Shown here: one piece after another, positions 14,542-22,095 of the stretch
Layout: the number at the start of each line of letters is the position of its first letter
Numbering within the stretch: position 1 is the stretch's first letter
From: Candidatus Bathyarchaeota archaeon
GTDB lineage: Archaea > Thermoproteota > Bathyarchaeia > JAPDIZ01
NCBI GenBank assembly: GCA_029259355.1
Contig: JAPDIZ010000008.1
Span: forward strand, 1 to 64,000
Reading direction: 5' to 3'
Length of the DNA stretch: 64,000 nt
Program-made: the position numbers and the translations under genes
The notes under the pieces: model-generated
Seen by the model: only the letters and a program-made list of their open reading frames with translations
Databases searched by the model: none
Told to the model about the DNA's origin: nothing

Positions 14542-15682
14542 CTAAACCCTCCACATCTAAATCCTTCTCAGCCTCCAAAGCCTCCTCAGGCGATGCCTTG
14601 GTTCTTGGGCGCTTAGGCGCGGCTCTGCACGGAGGCTCTTCCCTAGCCGAAACCTCATACGTCCCTATCTTCCTAGCCAGCTCCTCAACCTCTGACTTGT
14701 CGAAGCCTATCAAAGGCCTTAAGACGGGAAGCTTGGTCGCTGCTGAGTCTATGGCGAATAGGTTTTGAAGCGTTTGGCTGGCTTGCTCACCCAGTATGTC
14801 TCCAGTCACCACCGCCCAAGCACCTTCTCGAAGAGCAATGGCTTCAGCTATCCTAAGCATCATACGCTTACAAACTACGCAGACCATATTCTGAGGGCAC
14901 TTGTCCACAACCTCGCTCAACACCTCGCCGTAGGGAACCACAACCGCTTTCTTCGAAACGCTGAAGGTGTTTTTCCTCAGTACGCGAAGAGCGTCGAGAG
15001 CTTTTTCGACAGCTTGAGGGCTTGTATAGGGCTGTGCATCGAGGTGGATGGGCTGAGCCGTGCAACCTCTCCTCATAGCCAACCAGCAGGCAACTGGTGA
15101 GTCTATCCCCCCGCTAACGAGGCACACAACCCTTCCTTGGACGTTTGGGGGGAGTCCTCCCACACCCTCCACAGTCTCTGTGTATATGAAGGCGTCTTCG
15201 TCCCTAACCTCTACCCCAACGACCACGTCTGGCTCATCTAGGTTCACCCTAATTCCCCTGTCTCCGAGTTCTTGTAGGATGGCGCTGCCCAAAGCCTTGG
15301 CGATGTCGGAGCTTGTGAAGGGGTGTTGTCCAACCCTCCTACACCTCACGGCAAATGCCACTCCATCTCTCAAACGCTTCTTCGCCACCTCTACGCCAGC
15401 TGAAACGATTTCGTCTATGCTCGCTCCCACTCTAACGGCTGGGGAAAGCGAGTGTATGCCGAAGAGCTTGGAGAGGGCTTTGCAAACCCCATTCACATCT
15501 TCTGCGTACACGTATATCCTGCCGAAGCGGTGGTCGATCTTGAAGTTGGAGAAGCCTTCTCGCCTAAGCAGCCTAGCGGAGTACCTAGCCACAAGCCTCT
15601 CGTAGCGTAGGCGAACTGGCGTGCCCTTGACGCCTATCTCTCCGCTTAGCCTAACCACAACTGCCTTATCCACTCGATCCAC
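14498..15682 (-). CDS. thiI: tRNA 4-thiouridine synthetase / thiamine sulfurtransferase ThiI
   Basis: The 394-aa protein starts with a ferredoxin-like and THUMP region (to about residue 165) that binds tRNA, then the PP-loop CLVSGGIDSPVA (residues 188-198), which adenylates U8 of tRNA. KCPQNMVCVVCKRMM and GDILGEQASQTLQN are conserved ThiI blocks. There is no rhodanese domain, normal for archaeal ThiI, so the persulfide donor must come from elsewhere. The divergently placed sufS gene is an obvious candidate. The last ~40 residues have Cys-poor, Glu-rich sequence of no clear role. Start is GTG. Confidence 0.9.
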   Translation of the reverse strand: MDRVDKAVVVRLSGEIGVKGTPVRLRYERLVARYSARLLRREGFSNFKIDHRFGRIYVYAEDVNGVCKALSKLFGIHSLSPAVRVGASIDEIVSAGVEVAKKRLRDGVAFAVRCRRVGQHPFTSSDIAKALGSAILQELGDRGIRVNLDEPDVVVGVEVRDEDAFIYTETVEGVGGLPPNVQGRVVCLVSGGIDSPVACWLAMRRGCTAQPIHLDAQPYTSPQAVEKALDALRVLRKNTFSVSKKAVVVPYGEVLSEVVDKCPQNMVCVVCKRMMLRIAEAIALREGAWAVVTGDILGEQASQTLQNLFAIDSAATKLPVLRPLIGFDKSEVEELARKIGTYEVSAREEPPCRAAPKRPRTKASPEEALEAEKDLDVEGLVREAVEQATCVSLD

Positions 15683-15782
15683 CCGCGGAAGATTCTACGC
15701 GCTCCTCGCTTAAAACTGGTTGGAGAGCGCTCTCTAATTGGCGAAAGCCATTTACAAGCGAAAATCATCTTCTCCTTACGTA

Positions 15783-15848
15783 GGCGATGATGACCTTCCC
15801 CTTCTCTCAGCCGAAAGGCTGATGAGGGAGGGGCATACTGCCTGAGCC
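15783..15848 (+). ncRNA. Candidate C/D box sRNA
   Basis: A terminal stem GGC (15783-15785) and GCC (15846-15848) encloses C box ATGATGA (15787-15793) and D box CTGA (15842-15845), the k-turn layout bound by L7Ae. Inside are a 12-base guide (15794-15805), a weak D' CTCA (15806-15809), C' TGATGA (15820-15825) and a 16-base guide (15826-15841). A TTTACA element sits about 27 bp before the stem. One doubt is that the two guide regions can pair with each other around a GAAA tetraloop. If it is not an sRNA, it is a hairpin in the sufS leader. Confidence 0.45.
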
Positions 15849-15923
15849 ACCCTCGTCTTCTCCAAAGCTTCAAGACCTAAAGCGCTTTATTGGCTTACCC
15901 ATGTATTGTTGGTTGAGTGAGCC

Positions 15924-17171
15924 ATGTTAGATGTCAACAAGATTCGAGAGGACTTCCCCATACTCAACCGAGAGATTCACGGCAAGAAGCTCATCTATTT
16001 AGACAACACCGCAACCACTCACAAGCCCAAGCAGGTGATCGAGGCTATCAAGAGCTTCTACGAGGTGTACAACGCCAACATACACAGAGGGCTCCACACC
16101 CTCAGCCAAGAAGCTTCGAAGATGTATGAAGAGGCTCACGACAAGGTTGCGGAGTTCATAGGTGCCGATGGACGCGAGGAAATAGTATTCGTCAGAAACT
16201 CGACGGAGGGCCTAAACCTAGTCGCCTATGCGTGGGGCCTCAAAAACCTAGGCGAAGGAGACGAGATCGTTACGACGCTTATGGAGCATCACAGCAACAT
16301 AGTCCCTTGGGAGCTTGTGGCGTCTATCAAGAAAGCCACCGTCAAGTACGTCCCGGTGAAGAAGGATGGTACGCTGAACATTGAGGCTATGGCTGAAGCC
16401 ATAACCCCGAGAACAAAGGTCGTAACCGTCACCCACATCTCCAACGTTTTGGGGACGATAAACGACGTTAGGGAGGTGGGCAAGCTCGCCAGAGAAGTCG
16501 ATGCTATCTTCGTTGTTGATGGGGCTCAGTCGGTTCCGCACATGCCCATAGACGTAAAAGCTCTTGGCTGCGACTTCCTAGCCTTCAGCGGCCACAAGAT
16601 GCTGGGCCCAACGGGTACGGGATGCCTCTACGGAAGGAGAGAGCTCTTGGAGGAGATGCCCCCATTTCTAGGCGGGGGAGATATGATCAAGAGCGTTGGG
16701 TACGATGCAAAGACTGGGCGATGTGTGTGCGAGTGGAATATGCTGCCTTGGAAGTATGAGGCGGGAACCCCTAACATCGCTGGAGGAATCGGGCTAGCGG
16801 CCGCCGTTGAATACCTCCAGAAGATTGGGATGGAAAACGTTAGGCAGCACGAGAGGATGCTCATCGAGTACACGCTGAAGAGGGTTGTGGACGAGCTAAG
16901 CGACATAACCATCTACGGCCCCATGGACGCTGAGATAAGGGCGGGGATATTCACCTTCAACGTAGGCGACATGAACCCGCACGAGGTTTCGCTATACTTG
17001 GACAAGGAGTGGGGGATCGCCACTAGAAGCGGGTTCCACTGCGCAGAACCCCTCCATATGCTCATGGGCGCTACCAAGGGGACGGCTAGAGCCAGCTACT
17101 ATATCTACAACACCACCGAAGAAATCGATGTGTTGGTGGAGGCTCTCTCCAAGATACCTAAGAAGGGTTAA
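15924..17171 (+). CDS. sufS: Cysteine desulfurase SufS
   Basis: This PLP enzyme releases sulfur from cysteine as an enzyme-bound persulfide for Fe-S clusters, tRNA thiolation and cofactors. Residue numbers: Schiff-base Lys225 in SGHKMLGPTG; persulfide Cys373 in SGFHCAEP; N-terminal YLDNTATTHKP; EHHSNIVPW. Length (415 aa) is normal for group II desulfurases. No SufE, SufU or SufBCD gene adjoins it. The head-to-head gene is thiI, whose product needs a persulfide donor, so this enzyme may serve tRNA thiolation as well as Fe-S assembly. Confidence 0.93.
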   Translation: MLDVNKIREDFPILNREIHGKKLIYLDNTATTHKPKQVIEAIKSFYEVYNANIHRGLHTLSQEASKMYEEAHDKVAEFIGADGREEIVFVRNSTEGLNLVAYAWGLKNLGEGDEIVTTLMEHHSNIVPWELVASIKKATVKYVPVKKDGTLNIEAMAEAITPRTKVVTVTHISNVLGTINDVREVGKLAREVDAIFVVDGAQSVPHMPIDVKALGCDFLAFSGHKMLGPTGTGCLYGRRELLEEMPPFLGGGDMIKSVGYDAKTGRCVCEWNMLPWKYEAGTPNIAGGIGLAAAVEYLQKIGMENVRQHERMLIEYTLKRVVDELSDITIYGPMDAEIRAGIFTFNVGDMNPHEVSLYLDKEWGIATRSGFHCAEPLHMLMGATKGTARASYYIYNTTEEIDVLVEALSKIPKKG

Positions 17172-17176
17172 GCTAC

Positions 17177-17692
17177 TTGCCAAAGGGCATATGGGGTTGG
17201 TTAGGCCTCAGGATACATGGCGTAAACCTCCTCAACATCCCCGACGACTACGAAGGGGTTGAGCTTTCGGGTAAAGCGCTTGAAAAAGCTCGAGAAGAGC
17301 TTGTAGATGGTGAGGCAAAGCTCATCGCCTCAGCTGAGGACCACCTCCTCTACTGCATTCTTCGAAGCACCCAGCAACCCGTTCTACTCGACGTAGCCAT
17401 TATGCTGGTTTTCTCCCAACCCCTAGAATTCAGCTATCTCTTCGCTAGAGCCGCCGAAGTGGGCTTGGGGGATGAGGTAAAGCAGTTCTTGGGCTATGTT
17501 TTGCACGTCGTGAAGAATGGGTGGGCGTACGACGAGCTCTCATCCGAGTTCGACATCTACTACAGAGTAGCTAAGCGCTTCTTCGAGCTATACCCAGACG
17601 CAGACACGCTTCTCGAGGAAGTGGAGGAGTTTCGAGGGCTTTCTCCATACGAAGTGATTAGAGAGGCTTGGAAGCAAATAGAGGGCGGCTGA
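17177..17692 (+). CDS. Hypothetical helical protein next to nucleotidyltransferase-like gene
   Basis: I do not recognise this 171-aa protein. It is mostly helical after residue 30. The segment AEDHLLYCILRS followed by LLDVAIMLVF and FARAAEVGLGDEVKQFLGYVL resembles the C-terminal helical domain of AbiEii-like nucleotidyltransferases, but no GS/DxD catalytic motif is present. It begins with TTG five bases after sufS and ends seven bases before a nucleotidyltransferase-like gene. The tight spacing suggests one transcript with both. A split or duplicated NTase system is possible but unproven. Confidence 0.6.
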   Translation: MPKGIWGWLGLRIHGVNLLNIPDDYEGVELSGKALEKAREELVDGEAKLIASAEDHLLYCILRSTQQPVLLDVAIMLVFSQPLEFSYLFARAAEVGLGDEVKQFLGYVLHVVKNGWAYDELSSEFDIYYRVAKRFFELYPDADTLLEEVEEFRGLSPYEVIREAWKQIEGG

Positions 17693-17698
17693 TGGCTG

Positions 17699-18313
17699 AT
17701 GGAAGTGGCTCCAAGCGAGTGGATTCCAATCCTAAAAAAATCCTACCAAAGGCTTCGTCAGATGGGGGTCGGAGATCTGGTAGTCTACGGATCTCAGTCC
17801 CTAAGCCTCTTCCTACAAACCCCGCTGAGCAGCAAAAACGTAGACTTAGCGGGCTCGGCTACGCTCGAGCACGTGGTTGACTTGGCAAAGCACCTCTCTC
17901 CTGAGGAGAGGTTTGAGGTTAGGAGAGTGGGCAGGGGATACGTTTACGTCGTCTACGCAAAGACCTCAGCCCAGAGGCCTATTGCTGTCGAGATATTCAC
18001 CCACACTCCCTTGGGAGCGCCGTCTGAGATACCTGACTGTGTGGAAGAGGTTGAGAGGTGGGGCTCGTCTTTCTGGACAATCACTCCTCAAGCATACATC
18101 GCTTGCAAGCTCGCTTCCCCACATCCTTTGACGAGGAGAGATGCTTGGCTTATTTCGTCAGCTCTCGAGCTGTGCGAAGCAAGCGATGTGGTGGATGTGC
18201 TGAGGAGGCGTGGACTGGTTGGCGCAGCGAGGTCTTGTCTTGAGCGCGCAACTGCGCAGGGCATACCTATTCCCCAAGAGCTCTCGACCGCTCTAGATGT
18301 TGCACCTAGCTAG
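17699..18313 (+). CDS. Nucleotidyltransferase-fold protein (AbiEii-like), probably divergent
   Basis: The N-terminal third has the nucleotidyltransferase pattern: DLVVYGSQSLSLFL, then PLSSKNVDLAGS. That is the position of the metal-binding D-x-D, but only one Asp is visible, so catalysis may be lost. The helical C-terminal half (TPQAYIACKLASPHPLTRRDAWLI) fits AbiEii-type or related substrate-binding domains, including the conserved R-x-K/R-D segment. Length is 204 aa. It follows the 171-aa hypothetical gene by six bases, and its stop overlaps the convergent radical SAM gene by 21 bases. Confidence 0.55.
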   Translation: MEVAPSEWIPILKKSYQRLRQMGVGDLVVYGSQSLSLFLQTPLSSKNVDLAGSATLEHVVDLAKHLSPEERFEVRRVGRGYVYVVYAKTSAQRPIAVEIFTHTPLGAPSEIPDCVEEVERWGSSFWTITPQAYIACKLASPHPLTRRDAWLISSALELCEASDVVDVLRRRGLVGAARSCLERATAQGIPIPQELSTALDVAPS

Positions 18314-19582
18314 ATCGACGCTGTACAGGCATTCGCTGCAGGAGGGTTCGTTGAGCATGCAATCGCGTAGGTTGTTGCGGACATACCAGCAGTCGAGAGA
18401 TGAGTACACGCAGTCTCCGCACCACGGGATGTTTTGCGAAAAGCGCTTGCGAAGCTCTCTAAAGCTGGCGTAGGCTGGGCTATCCCAAACTTCTTCCAAG
18501 GAGCTTGTTCGTAGGTCTCCGAAGAAGACCTCATACACCTCCTTGTGGTGTGCATTTACCCAGAGGGGATGGGCGTAGGCGAACTCAGCGCAGGGAGAAA
18601 CCATGCCGTCGCAGCGTACGAAGGCGGCTTCCTTCTCCACGTAGGGGCAGCTCCTGCTCCTCGCATCTGGGAAGAGGGAGGGGAGCTCAAGCTCTACTCC
18701 GTACTCGTGCGCAACCCTCTCGGCCTCGGAAAAAGCCTTCTCAACTTCTTCGAAGAGGGGGAGCTTGTACAGAGATTCGAGGAACAGCGGCAGATTGATC
18801 CAATACCCCCTCTTCAAAGCCTCGTTCCACATCTCTTCATGCCTTTTCCTCGCCCTCCTCTCAAACCCTAGGAAGTGCTCGCCATATGCTTCGTAGCAGA
18901 TGTTTTTGACGAACTCCCACCCCTCCTCAGCGAAGGGCTTCATCAGCTCATAAGCTGCTTGGCTGATGGTTAGGTACGTTGCCTTTTCGAACACCTCTTT
19001 GGAAAAGGGGGCGACGTGCGTAACCATCACCTTCTCCACTCCCCACTCTCCAACGGCTTTGATCAGCTGTGGAAGATCTCGGAAGTTATCAGCCATCGCC
19101 ACAGCCTCTACGCCTAGCCTAAGCTCTCCACTAGCGTGCTTTGGGTGTTTAGCGAGGCTGAGGAGGTTTCTGAAGACTACGTCTGCGTCAACTCCAGCCC
19201 TAATCTCTCTCAAGGTGTCGGCGTCGTAGGCGTCTATAGAGAAGAAGACTTCTGTAGCTCCTTTCTCCCCAACCACCTTGTCCGCGATGGATGGAGAGAG
19301 AAGGGCTCCGTTTGTGCTAAACATGAGCTCTGAGTCCTTGGGTAGGTGTTCCCTAGCTACCCGAACCATGTCGAGGAACCTAGGGTTCGTGAGGGGTTCT
19401 CCAAACCCGTAGAGGTCGAGCCTAGATAGTTCGCTAAAGCCTTCTCTAGCGATCTTCTTGAACAGGGAAAGCTCCATGTCCGCAGGCTCTGCCCTCCAGT
19501 ACCTCCTTATGCACATAACGCAGTTGAGGTTGCACCTGTTGGTTACCTCTAGCTGCAGAGCCGCTGGAGCCAAGCTAGGCAC
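18293..19582 (-). CDS. Radical SAM/SPASM protein, probable tungsto-oxidoreductase maturase
   Basis: The C-x3-C-x2-C cluster motif is C17-N-L-N-C21-V-M-C24, followed by DLYGFGEPLTNP and FSTNGALL, typical SAM-binding blocks. The C-terminal 130 residues hold many Cys (RSCPYVEKEAAFVRCDG, CGDCVYSSLDCW, CSECLYSVDLARC), forming a SPASM-type domain for extra Fe-S clusters. Radical SAM proteins of this type are known beside tungsten aldehyde oxidoreductases with a MoaD-like protein, and here the three genes run AOR, MoaD, radical SAM on one strand. The maturase role is inferred from context and from that family. Confidence 0.78.
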   Translation of the reverse strand: MPSLAPAALQLEVTNRCNLNCVMCIRRYWRAEPADMELSLFKKIAREGFSELSRLDLYGFGEPLTNPRFLDMVRVAREHLPKDSELMFSTNGALLSPSIADKVVGEKGATEVFFSIDAYDADTLREIRAGVDADVVFRNLLSLAKHPKHASGELRLGVEAVAMADNFRDLPQLIKAVGEWGVEKVMVTHVAPFSKEVFEKATYLTISQAAYELMKPFAEEGWEFVKNICYEAYGEHFLGFERRARKRHEEMWNEALKRGYWINLPLFLESLYKLPLFEEVEKAFSEAERVAHEYGVELELPSLFPDARSRSCPYVEKEAAFVRCDGMVSPCAEFAYAHPLWVNAHHKEVYEVFFGDLRTSSLEEVWDSPAYASFRELRKRFSQNIPWCGDCVYSSLDCWYVRNNLRDCMLNEPSCSECLYSVDLARCNI

Positions 19583-19625
19583 CGGGCGAAGAAGGTAGGA
19601 GGATGTATTAATCCTTGTCTATACA

Positions 19626-19931
19626 TCAACCCCCAGCGATCGGGGGAAAGACTGCTACCACGTCCCCAGTTTTTAGCTCAACCCTTCCCTTCAGATCCTT
19701 CAGGTTTCTTCCGTTGATCATTATGATGCGGTCGTCTCTGGGCTTACCGTCTTTGTCGAACACCTCGTAAACTAGCTCTGGGTTGCCCACAGCCTTAGCG
19801 GCTTCCTCGACGAGCCCTCTAAGCGTTCCGTCGCAACGCACCTCTATCTCCCTAAATCCGTACTTCTTCCTAAGCGTCGCAAATACCTTCAGCGTAACCA
19901 CTACGCTCTGCTGCATCTCCCACACCAGCAA
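19626..19931 (-). CDS. MoaD/ThiS-like sulfur carrier
   Basis: The 101-aa product ends VVAVFPPIAGG, the exposed Gly-Gly tail that is adenylated and thiocarboxylated in MoaD and ThiS. The body (TLKVFATLRKKYG, GRVELKTGDVV) is the ubiquitin-like fold of MoaD, which delivers sulfur to molybdopterin or tungstopterin. True start is probably ATG 19916 rather than the first frame start at 19931. It lies 32 bases after aor and 43 before the radical SAM gene on the same strand, so it is likely dedicated to that tungsto-enzyme. Confidence 0.88.
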   Translation of the reverse strand: MLVWEMQQSVVVTLKVFATLRKKYGFREIEVRCDGTLRGLVEEAAKAVGNPELVYEVFDKDGKPRDDRIIMINGRNLKDLKGRVELKTGDVVAVFPPIAGG

Positions 19932-19963
19932 AAAGTATGGGGTAGGGGGTAAAGGGAGTTGCT

Positions 19964-21823
19964 TTAGAGCTCTATCTCAAGCTCCTTCAGCTTCTCAGGG
20001 GTAGGCCTACCATCAACCCATCCGCGAAGCTTGTAGTACTCCTCCTTCATAACGTCTAGCTCAACCACGTGGCCCTTAGCTGGCCCTTCGGGAAGCGGCT
20101 CGGTGAGAAGCCTCTTGGGCAGGACATCGTCTTTTCCGTCGAAGCCGAGCTTGTTGAGCATTACCCTCTCGAGGTTGTAGATGCGTTCGCCTATTCTGAG
20201 CAGCTCTTCAGTGTCCAAGTCCCACCCAGTTACAGCGGATAGTAGCTGAGCATAGTCTTTTGCTCCAAGCGCGAAGGTGGTGAACAAGCAGTTTACGGTT
20301 GAGTTGACTACGCAGGCGAAGTTCTGGGTAGCTATGGCTAGCTGAGCCTTGTTCTCCGTCACCAACGGATCTGCTTTGGTGGGTACGCCCAGTACCTCCA
20401 CTGATATGGTGTAGCCGGTGACGTGGCAACCTCCTCTGTTGGCGGTGGCGTACTCTATGCCAATACCCTTTGCCCCCCTTGGGTCGTAGGCAGGCATCTC
20501 CAAGCCTTTAACGCTCATCGAGTACTCTGGTGCGCCAAACACCTCACAGAGCCTCTTAGAGCCCATAGCTAAGTACTTGCCGAAACCAGACTTGTAGGCT
20601 GTTCTCCAAACAGCTTCGACCATAGCTGCTGCGTTGCCAAACTTTAGGTCAAGCCCCTGAAGCTCCTCCTCAGGGATCAAACCTCTCTCAACAAGCTCCA
20701 TAGCCGCAGCTATTGTTGAGCCCATGCTTATGGTGTCCATGCCGAACTCGTCGCAGTAGTGGTTTGCCTTTACGATGGCGTCTAGCTCCTTTACGCCCGT
20801 TGCGCTTCCAAGCGCCCAAATAGACTCGTATTCGGGGCCTTCTGAGTAGAGTATCTGGTATGGCCCCTTCTCCACCTTAGTTACTCTTCCGCAGGCGATG
20901 GTGCAACCCCAACAAGGCCTCCTCTTTATCAAGTAGGTCTTCTCCAGCGTTTCGCCGCTGATAGCCTCTGCATCTGGGTTGATCGCTGTCTGCCAGTTCT
21001 TGTAGGGGAATAAGCCTCCGTTGTTGATGATGTTGACCAAGATAGCGGTTCCGTAAGTGGGTAAGCCCTCTCCTGTGACGGGGTGCTTCCTCATCTTCTC
21101 AAGCGCTTCCTTGGAAGCCTTCTTGTACTCGTCTGGTCTAGCTACCTCGACCTTCTGCTCACCCGAAACCACTATCGCCTTCAGAAGCTTGGAGCCCATT
21201 ACAGCACCCAAGCCTGTTCTTCCAGCTGCTCTGTGCTCATCGTTCATGATGCACGAGATGTAGACGAGGTTTTCGCCAGCTGGACCTATGCAGGCCACGC
21301 TGGTGTTTTTGCCCCCAACCTTCTTCTTCAAAATCCTACAGGTGTCGAAGACGTTTTTGCCCCAGAGGTCTGAGGCATCGAGTATCTCAGCCTCCCCATC
21401 AACGATAGATAGGTAAACGGGTCTATCAGCAGCTCCTTCGATAATCACTATGTCGTAGCCAGCGAACTTGAGGAATGGGCCCCAATCACCACCTGAGTTT
21501 GCGCTACCTATGGAGCCAGTTAGCGGAGATCTAATAGCCATGACGTGGTATCTACCGGGAGAGGGGAATCCCGCAACCCCAGTAGCTGGCCCGGTCGCGA
21601 AGATGAGGACGTTCTCCGGGCCAAGGGGGTCTATGTCGCGTGGAGCAATACCCTTTGCCTCATACTCCTTGAGATACTGGTAGATTAGGTAGACTGCGTA
21701 GCCCTTTCCGCCTAAGTACTTCCTCGCAACTTCCTCAGAGGTTTTCTCGACCTTGATGGATTCGGTGGATAGGTCTACCTTCAGAATTTTCCCCATATAT
21801 CCTCCTACCAAGGAAAACACCAA
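19964..21823 (-). CDS. Aldehyde ferredoxin oxidoreductase family, tungsten enzyme
   Basis: The 619-aa protein has the AOR layout: N-terminal GGYMGKILKVDLST, pterin-binding domain (TGPATGVAGFPSPGRYHV, SIGSANSGG), and the [4Fe-4S] ligands C304, C307 and C311 in PCWGCTIAC with a later Cys in NCLF. RAAGRTGLGAVMGSK is conserved in the family. It oxidises aldehydes, passing electrons to ferredoxin. It is the first gene of the AOR-MoaD-radical SAM operon. GTG 21823 has a TTTATC box about 28 bp upstream, so it may be leaderless. The substrate is unknown. Confidence 0.92.
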   Translation of the reverse strand: MVFSLVGGYMGKILKVDLSTESIKVEKTSEEVARKYLGGKGYAVYLIYQYLKEYEAKGIAPRDIDPLGPENVLIFATGPATGVAGFPSPGRYHVMAIRSPLTGSIGSANSGGDWGPFLKFAGYDIVIIEGAADRPVYLSIVDGEAEILDASDLWGKNVFDTCRILKKKVGGKNTSVACIGPAGENLVYISCIMNDEHRAAGRTGLGAVMGSKLLKAIVVSGEQKVEVARPDEYKKASKEALEKMRKHPVTGEGLPTYGTAILVNIINNGGLFPYKNWQTAINPDAEAISGETLEKTYLIKRRPCWGCTIACGRVTKVEKGPYQILYSEGPEYESIWALGSATGVKELDAIVKANHYCDEFGMDTISMGSTIAAAMELVERGLIPEEELQGLDLKFGNAAAMVEAVWRTAYKSGFGKYLAMGSKRLCEVFGAPEYSMSVKGLEMPAYDPRGAKGIGIEYATANRGGCHVTGYTISVEVLGVPTKADPLVTENKAQLAIATQNFACVVNSTVNCLFTTFALGAKDYAQLLSAVTGWDLDTEELLRIGERIYNLERVMLNKLGFDGKDDVLPKRLLTEPLPEGPAKGHVVELDVMKEEYYKLRGWVDGRPTPEKLKELEIEL

Positions 21824-21865
21824 GTAACCCTATCCATTCGTCTCTGATAAAGTTATTCGCTTAGA

Positions 21866-21893
21866 AGCGATAGGAATGAACATACATATCGCT
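21866..21893. promoter_or_regulatory. 7-bp inverted repeat upstream of the AOR operon
   Basis: AGCGATA (21866-21872) and TATCGCT (21887-21893) are exact complements separated by 14 bases. They lie about 43 bp upstream of the AOR GTG, next to its TATA region, and 6 bases past the 50-aa zinc-ribbon gene's stop. It could be a regulator site for the tungsto-enzyme operon. Confidence 0.4.
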
Positions 21894-21899
21894 AGAACC

Positions 21900-22052
21900 C
21901 TACCTCCTTTTATAAATCCTCGTCCAAGAGGAGTCGCCGCCAGCCATCTCCTTCCAACACCTGAGGCAAAACCTAGACCCCATGGTCTCCTCGCCGCAGC
22001 GCTCGCAAACACCCCTCTTTCTGGGGAGGTTCTCCAACTCCGCCAACCTCAA
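21900..22052 (-). CDS. Small zinc-ribbon protein, 50 aa
   Basis: This short frame, TTG 22052 to TAG 21900-21902, encodes two C-x2-C pairs: GVCERCGEETMGSRFCLRCW, the spacing of a zinc ribbon. The ends are basic (RKRG, IYKRR). The start lies 25 bp from a good TATA box (TTTTATATTC), as expected for a leaderless archaeal gene, which supports that it is expressed. It sits between two divergent AOR genes. Function is unknown; a nucleic-acid-binding or metal-binding adaptor is possible. Confidence 0.6.
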   Translation of the reverse strand: MRLAELENLPRKRGVCERCGEETMGSRFCLRCWKEMAGGDSSWTRIYKRR

Positions 22053-22072
22053 TAACTAAACGCGCTGACTCG

Positions 22073-22080
22073 AATATAAA
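22073..22080 (-). promoter_or_regulatory. TATA box of the 50-aa zinc-ribbon gene
   Basis: TTTATATT on the minus strand is centred about 25 bp upstream of the TTG at 22052. For the + strand AOR it would be only about 19 bp from the GTG, too near, so that gene more likely uses the TAACTAAAC at 22053-22061. Confidence 0.5.
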
Positions 22081-22095
22081 AGAGGTGGGGAGGAG

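Noticed and set aside
15781-15842. Resemblance to a fluoride (crcB) riboswitch (GGCGATG ... GGCTGATG)
   Set aside because: The expected GCC pairing after the first GGCGATG is missing and sufS is an unlikely target. The C/D box layout explains the sequence better.
22053-22082. One TATA box shared by the zinc ribbon and AOR2
   Set aside because: The distance to the AOR2 GTG is about 19 bp, too short; a separate TAACTAAAC further upstream fits the AOR2 leader with its strong ribosome-binding site.
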